Below, piece by piece: positions 7,274 through 14,447 of a DNA stretch of 57,625 nt. A model generated the notes under the pieces. That model was not told the origin of the DNA, did no database searches, and was given only the letters and a program-made list of their open reading frames with translations. A program made the position numbers and the translations under genes. Numbering within the stretch: the stretch's first letter is position 1; each line of letters begins with the position of its first letter. This stretch comes from Defluviicoccus sp. bin129. GTDB lineage: Bacteria > Pseudomonadota > Alphaproteobacteria > MPNO01. Location of the stretch: NCBI GenBank assembly GCA_002239065.1, contig MPNO01000024.1, forward strand, positions 1 through 57,625, written 5' to 3'.

Positions 7274-8590
7274 TCAGTGCGGCATCAGCCCGGGCAGCCA
7301 GAGGGCGATTTGCGGGAAGGCGATCAGCAGGACCAGGACCACGAGGGCGCAGCCGATATAGGGCGCGGCGGCGAGCGCGACATGGCCGAGCCTGGTGCCG
7401 GCGGGCGCCACCCCCATCATCACGAAAAGCAGCAGCCCGAAGGGCGGCGTGGTCAGGCTGATCTCGAGCCCGAGCAGCATGACCAGCGCGAACCAGACGA
7501 GGTCGAACTCCAGCGTCTGGGCGAGCGGGAAGAAGATCGGCACGGTGATCAGCATCATCGAGACCTGGTCCATGAACATGCCGAACACCAGGAGGACGGC
7601 GAACATCACCAGCAGCATGAGGATCGGCGCCACCTCGACTTCGGTCGCCCAGCCGATCAGCCCGGCGGTGGCGCCGGAGAAGGCGAGGATCTGGCTGAAG
7701 GTCGACGAGCCGATGATGATCAGCAGCACCATCGCGGTGATGCGGAGCGCCCCCATGAACGACTTGGCGAGCGCGTCCCGGGTGAGCACCCGGTAGGCGA
7801 CGCCGAGCACCATCACTCCGAAGGCGCCGAACCCGGCCGCCTCGGTGGGCGTGGCGACGCCGAGGATGATCAGCCCGATGACGCAGAACACCACGAAGCT
7901 CATCGGCAGGATGTTGAGCGCCACCGCGCGGGCGATCTCGCCCGCCGTCGAGGGCTCGACGTGGTAGACCGGCGCCGCCTCGGGGTCGAGGCGCACCTGG
8001 CCGTAGATCAGCACCGTGTAGAGCGCGGCGAGGATCAGCCCGGGCACGATGCCGGCGATCAGCAGCGCGCCGATGTCGATCTCGGCGAGGCTCGCCAGCA
8101 GCACCGCCAGCGCCGAGGGCGGGATGATCATGGCGAGCCCGCCGGTGCCAAGGATCGGCCCCATCGACATGTGGCGCTTGTAGCCGCGCCGCGTCATCTC
8201 GGGGACCATCAGCGCGCCCATCATCGCGGTGTTGGCCATTGTCGAGCCCGACAGCGTCGCGAAGATCGTGCCGCCCGCCACGGTGATGTAGCTGAGCCGG
8301 CCGGGGATGCGGCCGAAGCACTTGTCGAGCGCGTCGAACACGCGGATCGCCAGCCCGGTGTGGAAGAACAATTCGCCCATGATGATGAAAAGCGGCACCG
8401 GCACCAGGGCGAAGATGGTCACCGATTCCACGGCGTTGACGACGATCTGCGGGAAGGCGCGGAACCCGCCCATGAAGACCACCGCGCCGACCAGGTTGCT
8501 GGCCAGGAAGGCGAAGGCGACCGGCACGCCCAGCAGCATCAGCGCGACCACGGCCCCGACCAGCAGCGCGGCGGCCTCGTACCACTCCAT
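7274..8590 (-). CDS. dctM: TRAP transporter large permease subunit DctM
   Basis: The 438-residue membrane protein has about twelve hydrophobic segments and the usual length for the DctM subunit of TRAP transporters, which import organic acids with Na+ or H+ gradients. Family segments seen include VPLFIIMGELFFHTGLA, the SGSTMANTAMMGALMVPEM block around residues 95-115, GGLAMIIPPS, and TPTEAAGFGAFG. It is the last gene of dctPQM. Its ATG overlaps the dctQ stop codon (TGATG), indicating translational coupling. Substrate specificity is set by DctP and cannot be read from this subunit. Confidence 0.95.
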   Translation of the reverse strand: MEWYEAAALLVGAVVALMLLGVPVAFAFLASNLVGAVVFMGGFRAFPQIVVNAVESVTIFALVPVPLFIIMGELFFHTGLAIRVFDALDKCFGRIPGRLSYITVAGGTIFATLSGSTMANTAMMGALMVPEMTRRGYKRHMSMGPILGTGGLAMIIPPSALAVLLASLAEIDIGALLIAGIVPGLILAALYTVLIYGQVRLDPEAAPVYHVEPSTAGEIARAVALNILPMSFVVFCVIGLIILGVATPTEAAGFGAFGVMVLGVAYRVLTRDALAKSFMGALRITAMVLLIIIGSSTFSQILAFSGATAGLIGWATEVEVAPILMLLVMFAVLLVFGMFMDQVSMMLITVPIFFPLAQTLEFDLVWFALVMLLGLEISLTTPPFGLLLFVMMGVAPAGTRLGHVALAAAPYIGCALVVLVLLIAFPQIALWLPGLMPH

Positions 8591-9102
8591 CAGAGCGATT
8601 CCGATGCCCCGGCCTGGCCGGAATAGTAGCTGTCGAAGCCCAGCAGGTAGCGCGCGAACTCGACCGCCATCAGCCCGAAGCCGAGCGGGAAGGATGCGTA
8701 CAGCACCCAGCGCGGCATGTCGATCGAGCGGATGTCGATCTCGCCGGCGATCCAGGCGGCGATCGCCTTGTCGCCGCCATACCAGACGAACAGCAGCGAC
8801 AGCACGATGCAGAGCGCGTAGGAGAATTTGGCCGAGGCCAAGCGGAGCGCCGGCGGCATCGCCAGCATGAGCGATTCCACCACCACATGGCCCTTGACCC
8901 GGACCAGCCACGGCCCGCCCAGCATGGTGGCGAAGAGGAGGCTGTACTCGGTGAGCGCGCTGTACCACTGCAGCGGCTGGAACCCCGCCGTCCTGAGGCT
9001 CACGTCGACGACGATGCCGGCGAACACGAAGGCGAGGATCGCCGCCCCGAGCACGGCGAGGCCGTGGATCAGCCGGGCATAGGCGGCGGCGACGATCCTC
9101 AT
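8590..9102 (-). CDS. dctQ: TRAP transporter small permease subunit DctQ
   Basis: A 170-residue protein with four hydrophobic helices and the DctQ signature of a conserved E in ALTEYSLLFATMLGGPWLVR, followed by KGHVVVESL in the loop after helix II. It forms the transmembrane complex with DctM. It is translated 36 bp after dctP, across a strong palindrome that may separate expression levels of the binding protein and permeases, and it overlaps dctM by one base. Start ATG at 9102. Confidence 0.93.
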   Translation of the reverse strand: MRIVAAAYARLIHGLAVLGAAILAFVFAGIVVDVSLRTAGFQPLQWYSALTEYSLLFATMLGGPWLVRVKGHVVVESLMLAMPPALRLASAKFSYALCIVLSLLFVWYGGDKAIAAWIAGEIDIRSIDMPRWVLYASFPLGFGLMAVEFARYLLGFDSYYSGQAGASESL

Positions 9103-9108
9103 GCCGGT

Positions 9109-9130
9109 CGCCCGCCGGGCCCGGCGGGCG
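9109..9130 (-). other. 22-bp perfect palindrome between dctP and dctQ
   Basis: CGCCCGCCGGG is followed directly by its reverse complement, giving a perfect 22-base palindrome in the 36-bp gap between the dctP stop and the dctQ start. In RNA it would form a very stable hairpin with a small loop. No T-run follows, so full termination is unlikely. The position suits a 3' stabiliser of dctP mRNA or partial attenuation, giving an excess of binding protein. Confidence 0.65.
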
Positions 9131-9138
9131 GCTACCCC

Positions 9139-10140
9139 CTATTCGCGCCCGTGATAGAGCCGGCCGAGCTTCTTCGAGAGCGGCGTGCCGAGCCCGGCGA
9201 GGCGGTCCTGCACCAGCTTGTTGGCGAGCGCGCGGTACTTTTCGCCCGCCGCGGCGTCGAGATGGACCTCCTTCTGGCCGAACTCGCCGTTGAGGATCTC
9301 GCGCTCCTTGGCGATCTTCGGCTTCCACGAGTAGTAGTCGTCGATCTCGAACCGGGTCGAGACCAGCGACAGCGTGTCCCTGCCCTTGCGCGACAGCTTG
9401 TTGAAGGCGTCGTTGTTGATCGCGATCACCGTGTCGAGCTGCATGAAGTTGGGGTAGATCCGGTACTTGATGAACTTGGCGTAGCCGAAGCGCCGGGTCC
9501 ACAGCTCGGGGAAGGCGAAGCCGTCGACGATGCCGCGCTGCAGCGCCGAGTGGATCTCGGGCAGCTGGATGGTCACCGTGGTCGCGCCGAGCGCCTTGAG
9601 GAAGGCGTCGTAGGTCGGCACCGAGCGCATCTTGAGACCGGTCAGGTCGACCAGCCCGTCGCTCCTCATCTTCGGCTCCTTGCGAAGATAGAGGTTGAAC
9701 GAGACGCCCGCGTTCCATACCAGGACGGTGCCGTTGATCTTGGCCGAGACCGCCTCGTTGAGCGCGGCGAGACCGCCATTGGCGCGCGCGATCCAGGGCG
9801 CGGTGGTGTTGCCCGACAGCGCGTCGACCTCGGGGATGATGCCCCGGTGGTAGCTCATCGCGGTAAACATCACGTCGAACAGCCCGGCCTTGAAGCCCTC
9901 GGGCTGGGCCGGCGCCTTGGAGATCTCCGGCCCGCCGATATAGCTCAGCCGGAACTCGCCCTTGCCCGCCTCGTTGGCGCGCTCGATGAAGGGCAGGAAG
10001 CTCTCCGAGACGAAGGGGAAGGTCTTGGGCCAGGCGCTGATCGCCTTCAGCGTCACCTCGGCGGCGAGCGCCTGCGGCGCGGCGAGCGCGGCCCAGGCGC
10101 CGACCAGCGCCCCGGCGAGCCAAGTCTTGCGTCGGGTCAT
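9139..10140 (-). CDS. dctP: TRAP transporter solute-binding protein DctP
   Basis: Periplasmic binding protein of 333 residues. ATG 10140 is preceded by GGGAGGAA and begins a signal peptide (MTRRKTWLAGALVGAWAALA, cleavage near residue 27). The mature protein shows the family order: VTLKAISAWPKTFPF, a central GLVDLTGLKMRSVPTYDAFLKALGAT (substrate-clamp arginine in the KMRS segment), and IVDGFAFPEL. The C-terminal helix is a long charged region. Ligands of this family are mostly carboxylates bound by that arginine; the actual ligand here is not predictable. First gene of dctPQM. Confidence 0.93.
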   Translation of the reverse strand: MTRRKTWLAGALVGAWAALAAPQALAAEVTLKAISAWPKTFPFVSESFLPFIERANEAGKGEFRLSYIGGPEISKAPAQPEGFKAGLFDVMFTAMSYHRGIIPEVDALSGNTTAPWIARANGGLAALNEAVSAKINGTVLVWNAGVSFNLYLRKEPKMRSDGLVDLTGLKMRSVPTYDAFLKALGATTVTIQLPEIHSALQRGIVDGFAFPELWTRRFGYAKFIKYRIYPNFMQLDTVIAINNDAFNKLSRKGRDTLSLVSTRFEIDDYYSWKPKIAKEREILNGEFGQKEVHLDAAAGEKYRALANKLVQDRLAGLGTPLSKKLGRLYHGRE

Positions 10141-10402
10141 GTGGTTTCCTCCCAAAGGGTGCCGGGCGCCGCGGGACCTCTTGCGGGCCGCGGTCGGGCG
10201 CGCGGACCCGGAGTGTGCTGGGCGGAGAGGATCGCCGTCAAGCGCGCGCATGCCGGCGCGACCGGCGCTCGCGCTATGCCGCCCGGGATATAGGCGCTTG
10301 AGTCGAATGAATATGTACAGGTCCAATTCTTTCTGTCACACTTGTTCGACGGTTCGTTTTCGGTCGGTCGTTTGGCCGAGTTTCTGGGGAGGAGACAGAG
10401 AA

Positions 10403-11521
10403 ATGGTAAGGGGCGTTCCACTCAGGGCCGCGCTGCTCGGCGCCGGCGCTGCATTCGTATTGGCCCTCGGGCCGGCGACTGCCCAAGACATGAAGGCGGA
10501 GGTCGATGCCCTCAAGAAACGGGTGGCCGAGCTCGAGAGCGGCACCTCGGTCACGATCAGCGGCTACGTCAAGGGCGACTTCTACATCGACAGCCACGAC
10601 GATCTCGGCAATACCTTCACCTTCAATAATCCCATCAGGCTCGACGGCCAAGCCGGAGACGACGCCGAAGACGGCGCTGTCGGGGCGCACGCCACCCAGT
10701 CGCGGATCCGGTTGAGCAGCAGCACGGACACCGATTTCGGCGCGCTGAGCACCGTCGTCGAAGGCGATTTCAACCCGTACGGCGCGACCAGACTCAGGCT
10801 GCGGCTCGCCTATGGCGCGCTCGGCCCGGTGGTGGCGGGACAGGCCTGGTCGATTCGCGGCGACAATCACACTTTTGCCGACACGGTCGAATTCGACGGG
10901 CCGGTAGGGGTTGTCGCCACACGCACGCCGCAGCTCCGCCTGACCCTGCCTTTGGGCGCAGGCTTCACCGGCCAAATGGCGGTCGAGCGGGCGATCGGTG
11001 GCAACGAGGTGCCGACCTTCCTGGCGGCTCTCCGCTACAGCGCGGGCTGGGGCGCCGTCAACCTGACAGGCTCTGTCGGGCAGTATGAAGACGGCGCGGG
11101 GCAGAGCGAGACCACCCACACCTTGCACGTTGGCGCCCATGTGAAAGCGACCGATGCCACCAAGGTGATGGCGACGTTGAACATGCAGAGAGGCGACGGG
11201 CAGATCTATGGCAGCGCCGGCGCCATCGGCACGGACGCTTCCGGCGACCTGACGGCCTACGATTCGATCGGCGGATTCGCCGGGGTCTCCCATGGCTGGA
11301 GCGACAGCATCCGCAGCGGGGTCTTTTTCGGCTGGGTCGAGAACGACAACCCGGGCATGGCGTTGGACAAGACGAGGCAAACGGTGCACGCCAATGTCAT
11401 CTGGAGCCCGGTGCCGCAGGCCGATATCGGTTTCGAGGTCATCTACGGTTCGCGCGAGACCAACGCGGGAGCGACGGGCGAGGCCACGCGCTTCCAGATC
11501 GGCGTCAAGTACGGCTTCTAG
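10403..11521 (+). CDS. DcaP-like outer-membrane porin
   Basis: The 372-residue protein begins with a signal peptide ending near ATAQ (residue 28), followed by a short coiled segment (MKAEVDALKKRVAELE) and then the SGYVKGDFYIDS strand typical of DcaP/OprP-like trimeric porins. The rest is alternating beta-strand sequence, and it ends in aromatic GVKYGF, the BAM-recognition C-terminal phenylalanine. A strong GGGGAGGAG site precedes ATG 10403. Its likely role is diffusion of small, often negatively charged, solutes across the outer membrane, in line with the neighbouring TRAP importer transcribed divergently. A strong hairpin follows the stop codon. Confidence 0.88.
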   Translation: MVRGVPLRAALLGAGAAFVLALGPATAQDMKAEVDALKKRVAELESGTSVTISGYVKGDFYIDSHDDLGNTFTFNNPIRLDGQAGDDAEDGAVGAHATQSRIRLSSSTDTDFGALSTVVEGDFNPYGATRLRLRLAYGALGPVVAGQAWSIRGDNHTFADTVEFDGPVGVVATRTPQLRLTLPLGAGFTGQMAVERAIGGNEVPTFLAALRYSAGWGAVNLTGSVGQYEDGAGQSETTHTLHVGAHVKATDATKVMATLNMQRGDGQIYGSAGAIGTDASGDLTAYDSIGGFAGVSHGWSDSIRSGVFFGWVENDNPGMALDKTRQTVHANVIWSPVPQADIGFEVIYGSRETNAGATGEATRFQIGVKYGF

Positions 11522-11533
11522 GCGGCTTTCCCG

Positions 11534-12502
11534 TCAGGGTGAGGGCGGGTTCCGCCCGCCCTCACCCTGGGCGACGCCGAACAGCTCGTCCATCGCCACC
11601 ACCCCGGTGTTGCGCGGCTCGATCCCGAGCAGCCTCGCCGGGTTGCGGATCGCCATCGCCGCGATGGCGTCGAGCGGCACCCCCTTCTCGTAGAGCACCT
11701 GGGCGAAGCTCCGGAACATGTCGGGGAGCTTCGGGCTGAAGGGCTGGCCGGAATCGGTGGCGATCACCGCGTTCTCCGGCCCGACCGCCTCGATGGCGTC
11801 CTTCATCTCCTCGGCGGTGACCGCCTGGAACATCGGCATGCAGTTGACCGCGCAGTACTCCATCAGGCAGCCCGCGCGGGCGAGCTCGATCTGGGCGTCG
11901 ATCGAGAGGTCGGGGCACTGCATCTCGGGGTGGGTGACGATCAGCCGCCGGTGCCCGCGGCCCAGCGCGTAGTCGACCACCGCTCGGATCTCGGCCTCGC
12001 TCAGATGTCCGGTCGCCAGCACCGCGTCGAAATCGGCGACGATGTCGATCACTGTCTTCGCGTCCGCCGTCAGCTTCCCGCCGTCGAGCACGGTGTAGGT
12101 CCCGCCGATGCCGTATTTGGAGGTATTGGCGTAGCTCCCCGCGCCGATCGCCCCGAAGGCGCCCGCCGCGCCGAACACCCGGACGTGGTTCTCGGCGTCG
12201 ATGGTGGGCATCCACACCACCTTCGCGTCCTGCTTGAGGGCCTGCTCGACCGCGCCCGGGTTGATGCCGCCGACGCCGCGGTTGAGCGCGATCCCGGCCC
12301 AGAGGCCGAGATCCGGCACCGCCTTGCGGGCGTGGTAGACCTTGGCGATGGTCGCCTCGAAATGGCTCTTTACCACGATCCCCAGCATGCCGGCCTCGCG
12401 GCACCAGCGCGCCACGTCGATCGAGTCGCCGATGCGGCGGAACGGCGCCGGGCCGGTATGGACATGGGTGTCGATGAACCCCTCGACCGAGATGATCGTC
12501 AT
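11534..12502 (-). CDS. DUF6282 family amidohydrolase-like protein
   Basis: A 322-residue TIM-barrel-type protein. It begins MTIISVEGFIDTHVHTGP, with the HxH metal-binding pair at about residues 13-15, continues with conserved LVVTHPE-like sequence (RLIVTHPEMQCP, histidine in the barrel), and has the ATDSGQ segment with the aspartate expected near the C terminus of the barrel. These fit the amidohydrolase superfamily; DUF6282 members have no established substrate. The gene is divergent from the cupin dioxygenase gene and convergent with the porin. Its last residues are encoded by the porin terminator hairpin. Confidence 0.82.
   Translation of the reverse strand: MTIISVEGFIDTHVHTGPAPFRRIGDSIDVARWCREAGMLGIVVKSHFEATIAKVYHARKAVPDLGLWAGIALNRGVGGINPGAVEQALKQDAKVVWMPTIDAENHVRVFGAAGAFGAIGAGSYANTSKYGIGGTYTVLDGGKLTADAKTVIDIVADFDAVLATGHLSEAEIRAVVDYALGRGHRRLIVTHPEMQCPDLSIDAQIELARAGCLMEYCAVNCMPMFQAVTAEEMKDAIEAVGPENAVIATDSGQPFSPKLPDMFRSFAQVLYEKGVPLDAIAAMAIRNPARLLGIEPRNTGVVAMDELFGVAQGEGGRNPPSP
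11535..11569. terminator. 15-bp perfect hairpin between convergent porin and DUF6282 genes
   Basis: CAGGGTGAGGGCGGG and its exact reverse complement surround a 5-base TTCCG loop, starting 14 bp after the porin stop codon. It can form in transcripts from both strands, so it probably acts as a shared terminator although no long T-run follows. It lies entirely inside the last twelve or so codons of the convergent DUF6282 gene, so that protein's C-terminal GEGGRNPPSP tail is encoded by the hairpin. Confidence 0.75.
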
Positions 12503-12649
12503 GCCGCGCCGCTCCCCGCTTGGCTCCGCGCCATAACAGCAAACCCGCGCCCGCTTGGCGAGCCCCGGGGCGGTTCGGTGCGGATGGCACGGGCTTTCCC
12601 ACGTCCATCGGTTATGAGAGTATCGATCCGGGCGAGGGAGGAGAGCGCG

Positions 12650-13219
12650 ATGCTGCCGGCGATGCGGGATTTCATCGGGCGCATGCGCGCGCTCTGCGCC
12701 GCCACCGGGGACGAGGCGGAGCGTTTCGAGAAGGCGCGGCCCTTGCTGGGCGACCTGCTGGAGGATCCGGAGCTCCGGCTTCGGTCGGCGACCTGGCCGT
12801 CGCGCAACGACCCGGCGAAGGGGCATTACGAGAACCTGCTGTTCTACGAGGACCCCGATTACGGCTTCGTCCTCAACGCGCTGATCAAGGAGCCGGGCGA
12901 GGCGACGCCGGTGCACGACCACGGCGCGGTGTGGACGGTCTACGGCGTGCTCCAGGGCGGCGAGACCGTGCAGCGCTACCGCCGGGTCGCGGGCGCCGAC
13001 GACCTGGAGACGGTCGGCGACCACGAGGTCTCGCCGGGCTATATCGACTTCGTGCCGCCGGGCGAGATCCACGCCGAGCGCAACGGCCCCGAGCGCACCG
13101 TCGGCATCATCCTGCGCAGCGCCAATGTCGGCACCAATCCGCAGACCTGGTACGATCTGGAGACCGGCGAGCGGCTCGAGCGCTTCGGCCCCCTTCAGGT
13201 TCCCTACACCCTCGATTGA
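12650..13219 (+). CDS. Cysteine dioxygenase-like cupin protein
   Basis: The 189-residue protein has a single cupin domain with HDHGAVW at 89-95 (His89 and His91), FVPPGEIH ending at His141, and a spacing typical of the cysteine or thiol dioxygenase family with a three-histidine iron site. The start at 12650 follows GAGGGAGGAG; an earlier in-frame ATG at 12614 lacks a site. Thiol dioxygenases oxidise cysteine, 3-mercaptopropionate or related thiols to sulfinic acids; which one is not predictable. It is followed on the same strand by an orphan tricarboxylate-type binding protein 120 bp downstream. Confidence 0.75.
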   Translation: MLPAMRDFIGRMRALCAATGDEAERFEKARPLLGDLLEDPELRLRSATWPSRNDPAKGHYENLLFYEDPDYGFVLNALIKEPGEATPVHDHGAVWTVYGVLQGGETVQRYRRVAGADDLETVGDHEVSPGYIDFVPPGEIHAERNGPERTVGIILRSANVGTNPQTWYDLETGERLERFGPLQVPYTLD

Positions 13220-13338
13220 ACCGCGCTTCGCCCCGCCCCCGGGGCAATCGCGGGTTGCGGAATCGGCGCCGCGATGCGAGTTTGTCCCAGCGGCGCCCGC
13301 CCGCGGGCGTCGGGAATGGCAATCGGGAGACGCACGAC

Positions 13339-14385
13339 ATGACGAGAACCGGGATGCGGCTCGGGCGCGGGGTCATCCTCGCGGCGGCCGCGCTCGCCAT
13401 CGCGGCGGGCAGCGCCTCTGCGCAGAATTATGACGGGAAGACGATCAGGATCATCATCCCCTACGGGCCCGGCGGCACCTACGACAAGTACGGCCAGACC
13501 TTCTCTGACCACCTGGCCAAGCACATCCCCGGCAACCCGACGGTCATCGTCCAGCACATGCCGGGTGCGGGCGGCTCCAAGGCGATGAACTGGTTCGCCA
13601 ACGCGGCGCCGAAGGACAACGCCCATCTGATCGTCCCGCTCGACAACTCGGTCGTGAACCAGCTCATGCGGCCCAAGAAGATGCGCTACGACGCGCGCCA
13701 GTTCCGCTGGATCGGCTCCAGCAACCAGACCAACATGGTCATGGTGTCGCGCACCGATATCGGGGTGAACAGCTGGGAGGACATGAAGAAGGCCAAGATG
13801 ATCTGCTCGACCAGCGGCCAGGGCTCGACGGGCTATATCGTGCCCAAGCTCGCCTCCTCGCTGCTCGGCTTCAAGATCAAGATGGTCACCGGCTACAAGG
13901 GCTCGTCGCGCAGCATCCTCGCCGTCGAGCAGGGCGAGACCAACTGCGCCTCGTTCAACTGGCTCGCCTGGAGCTCCAAGGTGCCGCAGTGGTTCAAGCC
14001 CGACAAGGACGGCAAGGTGTTCGCCAAGGCGGTGCTGCAGGTCGGCATCTTCCGCGACCCCGACCTGCCCGCCGACGTGCCCATGCTGGGCGATTTGGTC
14101 AAGGACAAGATGGACAAGGCGGTGGTCAACTTCATCGCGGTGGCCGGCATCCTCGGGCGCGGGCTCGCGCTGCACCCCGACGCCTCCGACGACGCCGTCA
14201 AGACCCTGCAGATGGCCTATGACAAGATGAACGCCGACCAGGGCTTCGCCTCCGACCTCCAGCGGCGCAAGCTGCGGCTGATGGCGTCGACCGGCGCCGA
14301 CATCCAGAAGGCCGTCGCGCAGGCGGTGACCGACGCCTCGCCCGAGGTCGTCGCGCGCGCGCGCAAGCTGATCTACGAGATGTAG
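13339..14385 (+). CDS. TctC/Bug-family tripartite tricarboxylate transporter binding protein
   Basis: The 348-residue precursor has a signal peptide (cleavage after ASAQ, near residue 28) and the family's opening YDGKTIRIIIPYGPGGTYD with the glycine-rich beta-alpha loop that holds the ligand carboxylate, then NPTVIVQHMPGAGG. Such proteins bind di- and tricarboxylates or aromatics and feed TctAB permeases or sense ligands. No tctA or tctB is nearby, so it is an orphan, common in Bug-rich proteobacteria. The central region (NQTNMVMVSRTDIG, STGYIVPKLASSLLG) is somewhat divergent from typical Bug proteins. A clear terminator follows at 14408. Confidence 0.85.
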   Translation: MTRTGMRLGRGVILAAAALAIAAGSASAQNYDGKTIRIIIPYGPGGTYDKYGQTFSDHLAKHIPGNPTVIVQHMPGAGGSKAMNWFANAAPKDNAHLIVPLDNSVVNQLMRPKKMRYDARQFRWIGSSNQTNMVMVSRTDIGVNSWEDMKKAKMICSTSGQGSTGYIVPKLASSLLGFKIKMVTGYKGSSRSILAVEQGETNCASFNWLAWSSKVPQWFKPDKDGKVFAKAVLQVGIFRDPDLPADVPMLGDLVKDKMDKAVVNFIAVAGILGRGLALHPDASDDAVKTLQMAYDKMNADQGFASDLQRRKLRLMASTGADIQKAVAQAVTDASPEVVARARKLIYEM

Positions 14386-14407
14386 CGCCCGGCGCTGCGT
14401 GATCGGG

Positions 14408-14441
14408 AAGGGCCGGTGCGGCTTCGTACCGGCCCTTTTTT
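14408..14441 (+). terminator. Rho-independent terminator after the TctC-type gene
   Basis: AAGGGCCGGT and ACCGGCCCTT form a perfect 10-bp stem around a 10-base loop and are followed by a run of T (14436-14441). It lies 22 bp after the stop codon of the binding-protein gene and immediately before the 3' end of the convergent molybdenum hydroxylase gene. Confidence 0.88.
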
Positions 14442-14447
14442 CCGGCC

